Shown here one piece after another: positions 33,283-43,833 of a stretch of 64,000 bases of DNA. Position 1 is the stretch's first letter. Each line of letters opens with the position of its first letter. This stretch comes from JAUXEH01 sp965533275 (lineage in GTDB: Bacteria > Acidobacteriota > Aminicenantia > Aminicenantales > Aminicenantaceae). The notes beneath the pieces are model-generated. The model was given only the letters and a program-made list of their open reading frames with translations, did not search any database and had not been told where the DNA came from. A program made the translations under genes and the position numbers. The DNA is taken from positions 62,001 through 126,000 of the forward strand of contig CBESWG010000004.1 of NCBI GenBank assembly GCA_965533275.1, written 5' to 3'.

Positions 33283-34353
33283 ATGAAATACTTGCAGATA
33301 CGGACTCTGGTCCTGGGGTTTGCCTTGTTCTTCGGGACGCTCCTCCTCTATGGAGTGGGCGAGGAGGTAAGGGCTCCCTTTCAGATAGGCGGCCTGGAAG
33401 TCATGCCTGGAGAGATGGGCGAGATCCTGTTGGATGTGGCGGTGGAGGAAGAAACGGATTGTTTCATTCCTGTGACTGTCATTCACGGTAAGCGGCCCGG
33501 GAAGGTCCTTGCCTTGGTGGCCGGCGTCCATGGCTATGAGTACCCGCCTATCCTGTCTCTCTATAGGCTCAAGCGAATGATCGATCCAGATACCCTCTCT
33601 GGAACACTGATCATGGTGCATATTGCTAATGTCCCTGCTTTTCAGAAGAGGATCATCTATTTCAATCCCTATGACTGGAAAAATCTCAACCGCGTCTTCC
33701 CCGGAGATCCCGAGGGCACCCAGGCCGAGCGTATCGCCTATGTGCTGGTGGAGGAGGTCGTAAAAAAGTGTGATTTCCTCATCGATCTCCACTGCGGTGA
33801 CGGGAATGAAGCACTCATCCCGTACTGTTACTGGATGGTAAGCGGCGACGAGGACCTGGACGGGCTGAGCCGCGATATGGTTCTGGCATTCGGGATCAAG
33901 CACATCATCATCGACGATACGCGATCCAGGGACCTGGCCGCCTCCAAGTACCTTGGCAACACCGCCATCCTACTCGGGAAGCCAGCCATCACCACCGAGT
34001 CCGGGTTCCTCGGTCGTTCGGATGAGGAGGATATTCAGCGCAACATCTCAGGTTCTCTGAGTGTCATGAGGCATTTCCACATGCTCGAGGGCGAGGCCAA
34101 GCCGGTGCAGGAACCCATATGGATCGACAGGTATGAAGTGGTCTACAGTGACTGCAGCGGGCTGTTCCACCGCTTGACCGAGATGGGCTATTACGTCAAA
34201 GAGGGTGAGGTCGTGGGTTATATCACGGACTATCTCGGGAATCGGATACGCGAATTCCGGGCCCCCTTCAGTGGGATGATCCTCTATATTCTCGGCACAC
34301 CTCCTGCCAATGAGGGTGAGCCGCTGTTCGAGGTGGGCCAGGTGCAGAGGTGA
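33283..34353 (+). CDS. Succinylglutamate desuccinylase/aspartoacylase-family protein, exported
   Basis: 356 residues. An N-terminal signal or anchor (LQIRTLVLGFALFFGTLLLYG) precedes an M14-like zinc hydrolase domain. Zinc ligands are recognisable: His and Glu in AGVHGYEYPP (about 79-88), His in DLHCGD (about 168-173), and the catalytic Glu in ITTESGFLG (about 235-243). The C-terminal beta domain (EFRAPFSGMILYILG) is as in aspartoacylases. It would hydrolyse an N-acyl amino acid or an amide in the periplasm. The HAD gene overlaps its stop (GTGA), making a four-gene run to 37256. Confidence 0.85.
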   Translation: MKYLQIRTLVLGFALFFGTLLLYGVGEEVRAPFQIGGLEVMPGEMGEILLDVAVEEETDCFIPVTVIHGKRPGKVLALVAGVHGYEYPPILSLYRLKRMIDPDTLSGTLIMVHIANVPAFQKRIIYFNPYDWKNLNRVFPGDPEGTQAERIAYVLVEEVVKKCDFLIDLHCGDGNEALIPYCYWMVSGDEDLDGLSRDMVLAFGIKHIIIDDTRSRDLAASKYLGNTAILLGKPAITTESGFLGRSDEEDIQRNISGSLSVMRHFHMLEGEAKPVQEPIWIDRYEVVYSDCSGLFHRLTEMGYYVKEGEVVGYITDYLGNRIREFRAPFSGMILYILGTPPANEGEPLFEVGQVQR

Positions 34354-34937
34354 AGCTTCGTGGCTTTATCTTCGATATGGATGGGACCATTGTAGATGCC
34401 CCTTACGACTGGCCTCGGATCAGGGCGGAACTTGATACCGGAGGTCAGACCATCCTCGCACACCTTGAGGGCCTCCCGGAACCGGAGAGGACCAGGAAAT
34501 GGTCCCTGCTGGAGGGCTTTGAGAAGATCGCCACGGAAAACGCATCCTTGAAGCCCGGTGTCCCACAGCTGATGGATCTGTTGGACAGCCGGGGCATACG
34601 GGTAGCCCTGGTATCAAACAACTCTGAAAAGAACGTGCACCTCCTTCTGAGCAGATTCCACCTCGAATTCGATATCGTGCTCTCCCGCGGGGATGGGCTC
34701 TGGAAGCCGTCGGCCGAACCGTTTCTGCATGTCCTGCGGGAATGGAGTATATCCCCGCATGAATGTGGCGTGGTGGGGGATGCGATCTTCGATGTGCATG
34801 CCGCTCAGGCTGCCGGGATCCCTACTGTCCTCGTCCTCAGCGGCGGCCTTGGCGACAGGTCTCGGTTCGAAGGGACAGAGGCTGAAGTGTTTGATTCCGT
34901 ACCCGCGCTGCAAGATCGGATCTCGTCTTTGATCTGA
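34350..34937 (+). CDS. HAD-superfamily phosphatase (phosphoglycolate phosphatase-like)
   Basis: 195 residues from GTG 34350, overlapping the upstream TGA. HAD motifs: I, FIFDMDGTIVDAP with nucleophile and acid/base Asp; II, VALVSNN; III, Lys in LWKPSAEPF; IV, GVVGDAIFDVHAA. The cap is small (C1 type). Substrate unknown; phosphoglycolate-type phosphatases would fit with the following aminotransferase, which may be a glyoxylate enzyme, but this is speculative. Confidence 0.87.
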   Translation: MKLRGFIFDMDGTIVDAPYDWPRIRAELDTGGQTILAHLEGLPEPERTRKWSLLEGFEKIATENASLKPGVPQLMDLLDSRGIRVALVSNNSEKNVHLLLSRFHLEFDIVLSRGDGLWKPSAEPFLHVLREWSISPHECGVVGDAIFDVHAAQAAGIPTVLVLSGGLGDRSRFEGTEAEVFDSVPALQDRISSLI

Positions 34938-35033
34938 TCCACTGTAGAGTGTCCTGACAGGCAAAAAGGACTTGATTTGGCCGGGGAGATGGATGACAAT
35001 GATAGGTCCCAATCCAAGAGGAGAAAGGGAATC

Positions 35034-36179
35034 ATGTCACAAGAAAAATTGTTGTTGATCCCGGGGCCCACACCCGTGCATCCCCGCATCGTTCACAGCC
35101 TGTCCCTCCCCACGGTATCGCATGTCAGCCCGGTCATGGTGCAGGACATGAAAGAAGCCCTCGACAACCTGAAAAAGATCGTGTTCTGTGACCGGGGCGA
35201 GGCATTTATCGTGGCCGGGGCGGGAACCCTGGCCATGGAAATGGCCCTCCTCAACACGGTCAAGCAAGACGAGCGGTTCCTTGTACTTTCTCAAGGTTAT
35301 TTCGGTCAGCGGATGGCCGACATCGGCAGTAGCTTCGGTATCGCGCATGATATCCTTCAGAGCCCCTGGGGAGACGTTATACAGCCGGAACAGCTGGAGG
35401 AACAGCTGGCTGTCCATGACTATGCGGCGGTGGTGTCCACACACGTCGATACAGCGACCGGCGCCTGTGCCCCGGTCAAGGATTATGCGGATATCCTGAA
35501 GGGATCGGACAGCCTCTATCTGATCGATGGCGTCTGCGCCACAGGCGGTATAGAAGAGAGGATGACGGAGTGGGGAGTCGATGTCATCCTGACCGCCGCA
35601 CAGAAGTGCTTCGGCACTCCACCCGGACTTGCGATCCTGGTCCTTTCTGAGACGGCGATGGCAAAACGCCTGAGTATGGACTCCATCCCGGCCTATTACT
35701 CCGATCTTCTGCGCTGGCTGCCGATCATGAAGGACCCGACCAAGTATTTTTCCACACCCTGTGTCAATGAGATCAGGGCCTTCGCAGAAGCCTGCAGGAT
35801 CATGCTGGAGGAAGGCATGGAGCAGCGGTTTGAGCGCCACGGCAAGATCGCCCTGGCATTCCGTACAGCCCTCGAAGCCCTGGGATTCAGCTCATTCACA
35901 CTGGCAGAAAACCTCTCGGATACCCTGTCGGTGATGCGATATCCTGCGGGAGTTGACGATGCCGCTTTCAGATCCACGCTGGCAGAGAAAGGCGTGATCG
36001 TAGCCGGTGGATTGGGAGAGGTTGCGGGCAAAGTATTCAGGATGGGACACATGGGGAACCTGTCTTTCTCACAAGTGGAATTCGCTGTGACCGCCCTGGA
36101 GGATACCTTGACCGCCCTGGGCTATGCCTATGAGGCCCGAGCTGGCTTGACAGCAGCCAAAAAAGCGCTGTTTGCGTAG
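35034..36179 (+). CDS. Alanine--glyoxylate/serine--pyruvate aminotransferase family protein
   Basis: 381 residues, class V PLP aminotransferase. Start at ATG 35034 has AAGAGGAGAAAGGGA upstream. Motifs: LLIPGPTPVHPRI at the N-terminus, GAGTLAMEMALLN (phosphate-binding loop), HVDTATGACAPVKDYA, LYLIDGVCATGG with the pyridine-nitrogen Asp, TAAQKCFGTPPGLA with the PLP-Lys, and FRMGHMGNLSF at the C-terminus, which is strongly diagnostic for AGXT-like enzymes. Possible amino acceptors are glyoxylate, pyruvate or phosphonopyruvate-like acids. A possible promoter (TTGATT at 34972-34977, GACAAT at 34995-35000) suggests partly independent expression. Confidence 0.9.
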   Translation: MSQEKLLLIPGPTPVHPRIVHSLSLPTVSHVSPVMVQDMKEALDNLKKIVFCDRGEAFIVAGAGTLAMEMALLNTVKQDERFLVLSQGYFGQRMADIGSSFGIAHDILQSPWGDVIQPEQLEEQLAVHDYAAVVSTHVDTATGACAPVKDYADILKGSDSLYLIDGVCATGGIEERMTEWGVDVILTAAQKCFGTPPGLAILVLSETAMAKRLSMDSIPAYYSDLLRWLPIMKDPTKYFSTPCVNEIRAFAEACRIMLEEGMEQRFERHGKIALAFRTALEALGFSSFTLAENLSDTLSVMRYPAGVDDAAFRSTLAEKGVIVAGGLGEVAGKVFRMGHMGNLSFSQVEFAVTALEDTLTALGYAYEARAGLTAAKKALFA

Positions 36180-36188
36180 GAATCCGAG

Positions 36189-37256
36189 ATGACTGAAGTA
36201 TTTTTCATTGATGCTGCAGCCTCAGATGAGGCCGAGGGCCTCGCCAGCAAAGTGGAAACCCTCTATGATGCTCTGTCCCTCGACGACCAGATCAGAAAAG
36301 ACTCCTTCGTAGCCCTCAAGGTCCATTTCGGAGAAAAGGACAACACCGGCTACATTCGGCCGGAGTGGCTGGCGCCTCTGGCAGCCCGGCTGGGTCAAAA
36401 GACACGGCGCGCCTTTATTACGGACACGAACACTCTCTATGTAGGCCACCGTTCGAATGCCTCTGAACATCTCAAGCTGGCATGGGAACACGGATTTTCC
36501 CAGGAGAAACTGGGGATCCCTGTCTGGATCGCCGATGGCATGATTGGCCGAGATGATGGCGAGATCAAGGCTGACCTCCCCCGGGTCAAGACAGCGAAGA
36601 TCGCCTCCACTTTCCTGTCCACGGACGTGTTTCTCTGCTTCAGCCACTTCACGGGCCATGTCCTCTCCGGGATCGGCGCTGCCATCAAGAACCTCGGGAT
36701 GGGGTGCGCATCTCGTGCCGGCAAGCTGGAACAGCATTCCGACGTTCACCCTTGGGTGAAGTCCAAGAAGTGCACGCTCTGTGAAACCTGCTTCGCATAC
36801 TGTCCGACCGGGGCAATCCTGGAACGGGACGAGGCCGCGTTCATTAAAGATGAGGAGTGCATCGGTTGCGGCGAATGCCTCGTTGTGTGTCCCACGGGTG
36901 CCATAAGCTTCAGCTGGGACGACAACAAGGACCGTGTACAGGAGAAAATGGCAGAGTATGCCTACTGCGTACACAACCTCTTCGAGGGCCGCTCAGGCTA
37001 TTTTAATTTCCTGGTCAGGATGACGCGGGACTGCGACTGTATGAGTAGGGATGCCCCTTCCTTCATGGAGGATATCGGGCTTCTGGCCTCACGCGATCCG
37101 GTGGCTTTGGACAAGGCTTCGGCAGATCTCGTGAATGCGCGTGCCGGGAAAGACATCATGCAGGAACTCCGTCCTATCGATTGGACCATCCAGCTGAGGC
37201 ATGCAGAAGAGATCGGCCTGGGTTCTATGGATTATGAATTGAAGAAGGTCCCTTAG
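36189..37256 (+). CDS. DUF362 protein with two [4Fe-4S] clusters
   Basis: 355 residues. The N-terminal DUF362 domain (VALKVHFGEKDNTGYIRPEW, AFITDTNTLYVGHRSNA, FLCFSHFTGHVLSGIGAAIK) is followed by a bacterial ferredoxin insert with two C-x2-C-x2-C-x3-C-P sets: CTLCETCFAYCPTGAI (about 197-212) and CIGCGECLVVCPTGAI. The C-terminal DUF362 part carries CDCM and SRDPVALDKASADLV. Cytoplasmic redox protein of unknown reaction, 9 bp after the aminotransferase. Confidence 0.9.
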   Translation: MTEVFFIDAAASDEAEGLASKVETLYDALSLDDQIRKDSFVALKVHFGEKDNTGYIRPEWLAPLAARLGQKTRRAFITDTNTLYVGHRSNASEHLKLAWEHGFSQEKLGIPVWIADGMIGRDDGEIKADLPRVKTAKIASTFLSTDVFLCFSHFTGHVLSGIGAAIKNLGMGCASRAGKLEQHSDVHPWVKSKKCTLCETCFAYCPTGAILERDEAAFIKDEECIGCGECLVVCPTGAISFSWDDNKDRVQEKMAEYAYCVHNLFEGRSGYFNFLVRMTRDCDCMSRDAPSFMEDIGLLASRDPVALDKASADLVNARAGKDIMQELRPIDWTIQLRHAEEIGLGSMDYELKKVP

Positions 37257-37381
37257 CCCCGATGAGTCGGCATTGGAAAGGCCAACCCCCATTTGCTTGA
37301 CCTTAAAAAATCCCGACCTTTTACTTCCCGCATTACAGAAGTTAATGCTGCGGTCCAGGGTTGTCAAGGCAAATGCTACCA

Positions 37382-37411
37382 ATGTCGTATTATGTCGTAT
37401 TATGTCGTATT
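37382..37411 (+). repeat. Three tandem copies of ATGTCGTATT
   Basis: Exact 10-bp unit repeated at 37382, 37392 and 37402, then ATTG. Lies in the gene-poor gap between the DUF362 gene and tRNA-Pro. Looks like a simple tandem repeat that may vary between strains. Confidence 0.85.
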
Positions 37412-37435
37412 ATTGAGTTCGATCCAGCTCCCCAA

Positions 37436-37513
37436 TCAAGGCGGGAGGTTGGGGTGGAGAGATGAAATTATGTTCCCTATCCTTTCAAGGAGGGAGGTTG
37501 GGGTGGAGAGATG
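37436..37513 (+). repeat. Two near-identical 29-bp direct repeats, 49-bp period
   Basis: Unit TCAAGGCGGGAGGTTGGGG (continuing TGGAGAGATG) at 37436-37464 and again at 37485-37513 with a single C/A difference. G-rich strand with several GG/GGG runs, so a G-quadruplex is conceivable. The two units are separated by 20 bp of AT-rich sequence. Two copies only, so this is not a CRISPR array. Confidence 0.8.
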
Positions 37514-37522
37514 GCGGCTGAG

Positions 37523-37599
37523 TGGTCGGGGCGGTGGGATTCGAACCCACGACCCCAGCGTCCCGAACGCTGTGCGCTACCAGGCTGCGCTACGCCCCG
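37523..37599 (-). tRNA. tRNA-Pro (CGG anticodon)
   Basis: Cloverleaf on the minus strand: 7-bp acceptor stem CGGGGCG/CGCCCCG, D arm, anticodon stem CAGCG/CGCTG with loop TTCGGGA giving anticodon CGG, and T arm containing GGTTCGAATCC. The 3' ACCA end is encoded (37526..37523). Own promoter upstream (37612-37640). Confidence 0.93.
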
Positions 37600-37611
37600 A
37601 AAATCTGTCAC

Positions 37612-37640
37612 ATTATAGCCGCAATCCCCCTTGGAGTAAA
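37612..37640 (-). promoter_or_regulatory. tRNA-Pro promoter
   Basis: -35 TTTACT (37640..37635), 17-nt spacer, consensus -10 TATAAT (37617..37612), 12 nt before the mature tRNA 5' end. Confidence 0.6.
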
Positions 37641-37676
37641 GCTCGCGGCATGGAAATGCCTCCTGTCGATCGAAGG

Positions 37677-38663
37677 CTAGAGGTGAAGCTCGATGATATC
37701 TTTGTCCTGGAGGATATATTCGCGGTTGACCTTCTGCCCCTGAAATCTTTCGCCCCTCCATATCCGGGCAAATCTGAGCTTGGAGGCAAAATCTTTATGG
37801 ACAGCCTTGGCCATGTCCGTTATCGTGCTGCCCCGGGAGAAGATGAAGGGCTCATCCAGAGAGGGTTTCTTGCCAGGAGTCTTGCTGTAGACCCGGAGGA
37901 CATCCAGCAGCCCGAAGATCCGGGCTGAGAGCCCGCTTGAATCGAATCCCCTGACCGTTGAGATCTCGAGAGGTTCGAATCCGACATCCAGAGCCTCTCT
38001 GAACTCTATCAGGTTTTCCCGGGCCCGCAAAGTATCCATCTTGGTAGCGAGGACGATGGCTCTCTTGTGGAACAAGGAGTCATGGACTGGGTTCTCGTCG
38101 CTTTGTGGGACGAGTCGGATCCGCCGCTCCTCCAGCTTCTCGGTGAGGGCCATATATTCCAGCCCCGGGTCCGGCGCGGCCATGTCGATCAACAGCAGAG
38201 CGGCGTCCGCTGTCTTGATCTGCTCAGCCTGCCAGAATTCGAAGTATTCCGGAGTGATGGGCGGCGTGTCGACGAGCTGGATCTGGATGTTTTGGTAGGA
38301 CATCATGGCCGGCGCAGAGCTGTGCGTCGTGAAGGGGTAATCTCCGATATCCGGCTCCGCATTGGTAAGGGCCTTGATCAGAGAGGATTTCCCGGAGTTG
38401 GGAGGCCCCACCAGGATCACCTGTCCGGCTCCTGCCTTATCGATATGGAAGGAGATCCCGTGTCGTGTGACCGGCTTTTTATCGGCCTGGACGCGCAGCT
38501 TGGCGATCTTGGTCTTGTACATGGCCTGGAGCTTCTCGGTCCCCTTGTGCTTGGGGATTATGGTGAGGAGTTCCTCCATGATGGAAATCTTCTCTGCCTC
38601 CGACTTGGCAGTCTTCAGCCTTTTTTCAACATCGAAATACTGCGGCGGCAGGTTAGCGGGCAT
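37677..38663 (-). CDS. DRG/Obg-type GTPase with TGS domain
   Basis: 328 residues from ATG 38663. Contains a helical N-terminus (MPANLPPQYFDVEKRLKTAK), G1 GPPNSGKSSL, G3 DTPP, G4 TKMD, and a C-terminal TGS domain (IFSRGSTITDMAKAVHKDF). This layout is closer to archaeal/eukaryotic DRG GTPases than to bacterial Obg, which lacks such an N-terminus and has the glycine-rich Obg domain. Probably ribosome-linked. Start choice is set by a promoter whose start point (about 38669) falls only 6 nt before this ATG; the frame is open to a TTG at 38696 that would lie upstream of it. Confidence 0.85.
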   Translation of the reverse strand: MPANLPPQYFDVEKRLKTAKSEAEKISIMEELLTIIPKHKGTEKLQAMYKTKIAKLRVQADKKPVTRHGISFHIDKAGAGQVILVGPPNSGKSSLIKALTNAEPDIGDYPFTTHSSAPAMMSYQNIQIQLVDTPPITPEYFEFWQAEQIKTADAALLLIDMAAPDPGLEYMALTEKLEERRIRLVPQSDENPVHDSLFHKRAIVLATKMDTLRARENLIEFREALDVGFEPLEISTVRGFDSSGLSARIFGLLDVLRVYSKTPGKKPSLDEPFIFSRGSTITDMAKAVHKDFASKLRFARIWRGERFQGQKVNREYILQDKDIIELHL

Positions 38664-38675
38664 TTTCTTCTGAAA

Positions 38676-38704
38676 ATTATAGCCAAAGCCGGGCAATTTT
38701 TCAA
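38676..38704 (-). promoter_or_regulatory. Promoter of the DRG-type GTPase
   Basis: -35 TTGAAA (38704..38699), 17-nt spacer, perfect -10 TATAAT (38681..38676). Predicted leader about 6 nt. Confidence 0.7.
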
Positions 38705-38841
38705 AAAAAAATGAAAATAACTACAGTGAGAATTATCGTGCCGCCCTGCGTCTTCTTGGAGAGCTGGGAAAGAGCATGAGATCGCTTGTTGAGGGTGCAG
38801 GTTCTGCTCGAATATTTGATTCTTTTTCGTCTTTTTTTTGC

Positions 38842-38871
38842 TTTACAAAAAGTCATAAAATTTGGTATAAT
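38842..38871 (+). promoter_or_regulatory. gyrB promoter
   Basis: -35 TTTACA (38842-38847), 18-nt spacer, extended -10 TGGTATAAT (TATAAT at 38866-38871). Leader about 72 nt before the gyrB ATG. Confidence 0.7.
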
Positions 38872-38949
38872 TACCCCTGTAAAAGATGCCTTACGGATTA
38901 TGCGATAAACCCCCCTCCGTAACCCACAATTTTCCCTAACAAAAAGACC

Positions 38950-41334
38950 ATGACTACCAAAAAATATACCGCAGAAAGCATCAAGGTCCTGAAAGGTCTG
39001 GAAGCCGTCCGCAAGCGGCCCGCCATGTATATCGGCTCTACCAGCTCGGATGGACTTCATCACCTTGTGTATGAAGTCGTCGACAACAGCATCGACGAAG
39101 CTCTGGCCGGGTTTTGCAGCCGAATCGACGTGACCATCCATGTCGACAACAGCGTTACAGTGGTCGACGACGGCCGGGGCATCCCGGTCGGTATGCACAA
39201 GTCCGCCAAGAAATCTGCCGCTGAGGTGGTCATGACCACTCTGCATGCCGGCGGTAAATTCGACAGCAAGTCCTATCAGGTCTCGGGGGGGCTTCATGGC
39301 GTAGGTGTATCTGTCGTGAATGCACTCTCCGAGGATCTCTCTCTGGAGATCAAACGCGAGGGAGGGGTTTATACGCAGTCCTACGAGAGGGGCAAGCCCA
39401 AGGCCAAGCTGAAGAAGATCGGCACGACCAAGAAGACCGGTACCAAGACCACCTTCAAACCCGATTCGGAGGTCTTCACTGAGTTGGAGTACAACTTCGA
39501 TATCCTGAGCCAGCGCCTGCGCGAGTTGTCTTTCCTGAACAAGGGCCTCAAGATCTCCATCCTGGACGAACGCACAGACAAGCGCCATGATTTCCATTAC
39601 AAGGGCGGGATCAGGGAGTTCGTCCAGTACCTCAACCAGAACAAGACACCGCTGAATCCCAAGCCCATTTTTTTCGAACAGATCAAGGACGATGTCGTAG
39701 TGGAAATGGCCCTCCAGTACAACACGTCGTATTCCGAGACCATGTTCTCTTTTGTCAACAACATCAACACCACTGAAGGCGGCACACACCTGGTGGGATT
39801 CAAGGCGGCGCTGACCCGCTCCATCAACAACTATGCCAATGCCAACAACCTGATCAAGGACCTCAAGGCCAACCTCGGTGGGGATGATACGCGCGAAGGC
39901 TTATGCGTCGTTTTAAGCCTCAAACTCAAGAATCCCCAGTTCGAAGGCCAGACCAAGACCAAGCTCGGCAACAGTGAGGTCAAAGGCATCGTGGACTCCA
40001 TCGTCAACGAACAGCTGTCGACCTACTTCGAAGAGAATCCTGCGGTCTCTAAAAAGATGGTCCTCAAGATCTTGGATGCGGCCCGGGCCAGGGAAGCGGC
40101 CCGGAAGGCCCGCGAGTTGGCGCGGCGCAAGGGTGTGTTGGAGTCAACCTCTCTCCCCGGAAAACTGGCAGACTGCCAGGAGAGGGATCCGGCCGGAAGC
40201 GAGATCTTCCTGGTCGAGGGGGATTCGGCCGGAGGTTCCGCCAAGCAGGCCCGCGATCGCCGCTTCCAGGCGATCCTTCCTCTGAAAGGAAAGATCCTCA
40301 ACGTGGAGAAGGCCCGCTTCGACAAGATCCTCCAAAGCGAGGAGATCGGATTCATGATCTCCGCCTTAGGAACCGGAGTGGAACAGAATGATTTCAAGCT
40401 GGACAAGCTGCGTTATCATAAGGTCATCATCATGACTGATGCGGATGTGGACGGTTCTCACATCCGCACCCTGCTCTTGACTTTTTTCTACCGTCAGATG
40501 CCCCGGCTCATAGAGGGGGGATACCTATATGTGGCCCAGCCGCCTCTCTTCAAGGTCAGCAAGGGCCGGTCCTTTCAGTACATCGACAATGAACGTGAGT
40601 ATGACCGATACATGAACAAGAAGATCTCTGAAGAATTCCAGCTCAAGTCCAGCCGGAATAAAGAACCTCTCAAGGGGGATCAGTTCCGCCGCTTTCTGCA
40701 GAAGATCATTTCCAGGAAAAACAGCCTCAGTGCTCTTGAAAGGAGGAACTATCCCTTCTTTCTCATCGATACGCTCCTCAGCCACGAGGTGGATAGTGCG
40801 GACTTTCTACGGGACAAAGCGAAAGTCAAGACGGTCCATAAATACTTGAAGGAAAGAGACATCGCCTGCATCATGTCCCGGGATGAGGAACACGGCCTCT
40901 ATGAACTTTCCATCACCTTCGGGATCAACGGCATGCAGGTCAGCTGCAAGGTCGACATGAACCTGATCACCTCGCCCCGCTATCAGAGCCTCTACAAGAT
41001 CCACAAGGACCTGGAGGAACATCGGCCTCCCTTCCATCTCATCACCCACGGGGATACTGTCAAGATCGAGAACGAAGCCAAACTCCTGGATTATCTCAAC
41101 CAGAACGGAAAAAAAGGGATCGTGATCCAACGTTACAAAGGCCTGGGCGAGATGACCCCGCAGCAGCTGTGGGAGACCACCATGGATCCCGAAAAACGGT
41201 CGATGCTGCAGGTGTCCATCCAAGACGCTGTAGAGGCGGACAAGATCTTTACCATCCTGATGGGGGATGAGGTAGAGCCGCGCCGGAAATTCATCGAAGA
41301 GAACGCTCTGGAAGCCCAGAACCTGGATGTCTGA
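38950..41334 (+). CDS. gyrB: DNA gyrase subunit B
   Basis: 794 residues, usual length. ATPase subunit of gyrase; with GyrA introduces negative supercoils. GHKL ATPase motifs: EVVDNSIDEALAG (catalytic Glu), DDGRGIPVG, GGLHGVGVSVVNAL; transducer; TOPRIM EGDSAGGSAKQARDRRFQ and DADVDGSHIRTLL; C-terminal YKGLGEM. The QTK-loop region is present in FEGQTKTKLGN. gyrA follows at 13 bp, forming a gyrBA operon away from any visible dnaA/recF. Confidence 0.97.
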   Translation: MTTKKYTAESIKVLKGLEAVRKRPAMYIGSTSSDGLHHLVYEVVDNSIDEALAGFCSRIDVTIHVDNSVTVVDDGRGIPVGMHKSAKKSAAEVVMTTLHAGGKFDSKSYQVSGGLHGVGVSVVNALSEDLSLEIKREGGVYTQSYERGKPKAKLKKIGTTKKTGTKTTFKPDSEVFTELEYNFDILSQRLRELSFLNKGLKISILDERTDKRHDFHYKGGIREFVQYLNQNKTPLNPKPIFFEQIKDDVVVEMALQYNTSYSETMFSFVNNINTTEGGTHLVGFKAALTRSINNYANANNLIKDLKANLGGDDTREGLCVVLSLKLKNPQFEGQTKTKLGNSEVKGIVDSIVNEQLSTYFEENPAVSKKMVLKILDAARAREAARKARELARRKGVLESTSLPGKLADCQERDPAGSEIFLVEGDSAGGSAKQARDRRFQAILPLKGKILNVEKARFDKILQSEEIGFMISALGTGVEQNDFKLDKLRYHKVIIMTDADVDGSHIRTLLLTFFYRQMPRLIEGGYLYVAQPPLFKVSKGRSFQYIDNEREYDRYMNKKISEEFQLKSSRNKEPLKGDQFRRFLQKIISRKNSLSALERRNYPFFLIDTLLSHEVDSADFLRDKAKVKTVHKYLKERDIACIMSRDEEHGLYELSITFGINGMQVSCKVDMNLITSPRYQSLYKIHKDLEEHRPPFHLITHGDTVKIENEAKLLDYLNQNGKKGIVIQRYKGLGEMTPQQLWETTMDPEKRSMLQVSIQDAVEADKIFTILMGDEVEPRRKFIEENALEAQNLDV

Positions 41335-41347
41335 TTTAGGAGACCCC

Positions 41348-43768
<2,421 letters not shown>

Positions 43769-43775
43769 AGAAGGG

Positions 43776-43805
43776 TTGACAGCCTCGATCAGACTCCAAT
43801 AGAAT
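43776..43805 (+). promoter_or_regulatory. Promoter of the acyl-CoA synthetase gene
   Basis: -35 TTGACA (43776-43781), 18-nt spacer, -10 TAGAAT (43800-43805), starting 8 nt after the gyrA stop. Start point about 43812; the gene is therefore expressed independently of gyrBA. Confidence 0.65.
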
Positions 43806-43833
43806 TGAGCCACGCTCGAAGAAGGAGGGCACT

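Noticed and set aside
37436..37513. CRISPR array
   Set aside because: Only two 29-bp units with a 20-bp gap, unit not palindromic, no cas genes nearby.
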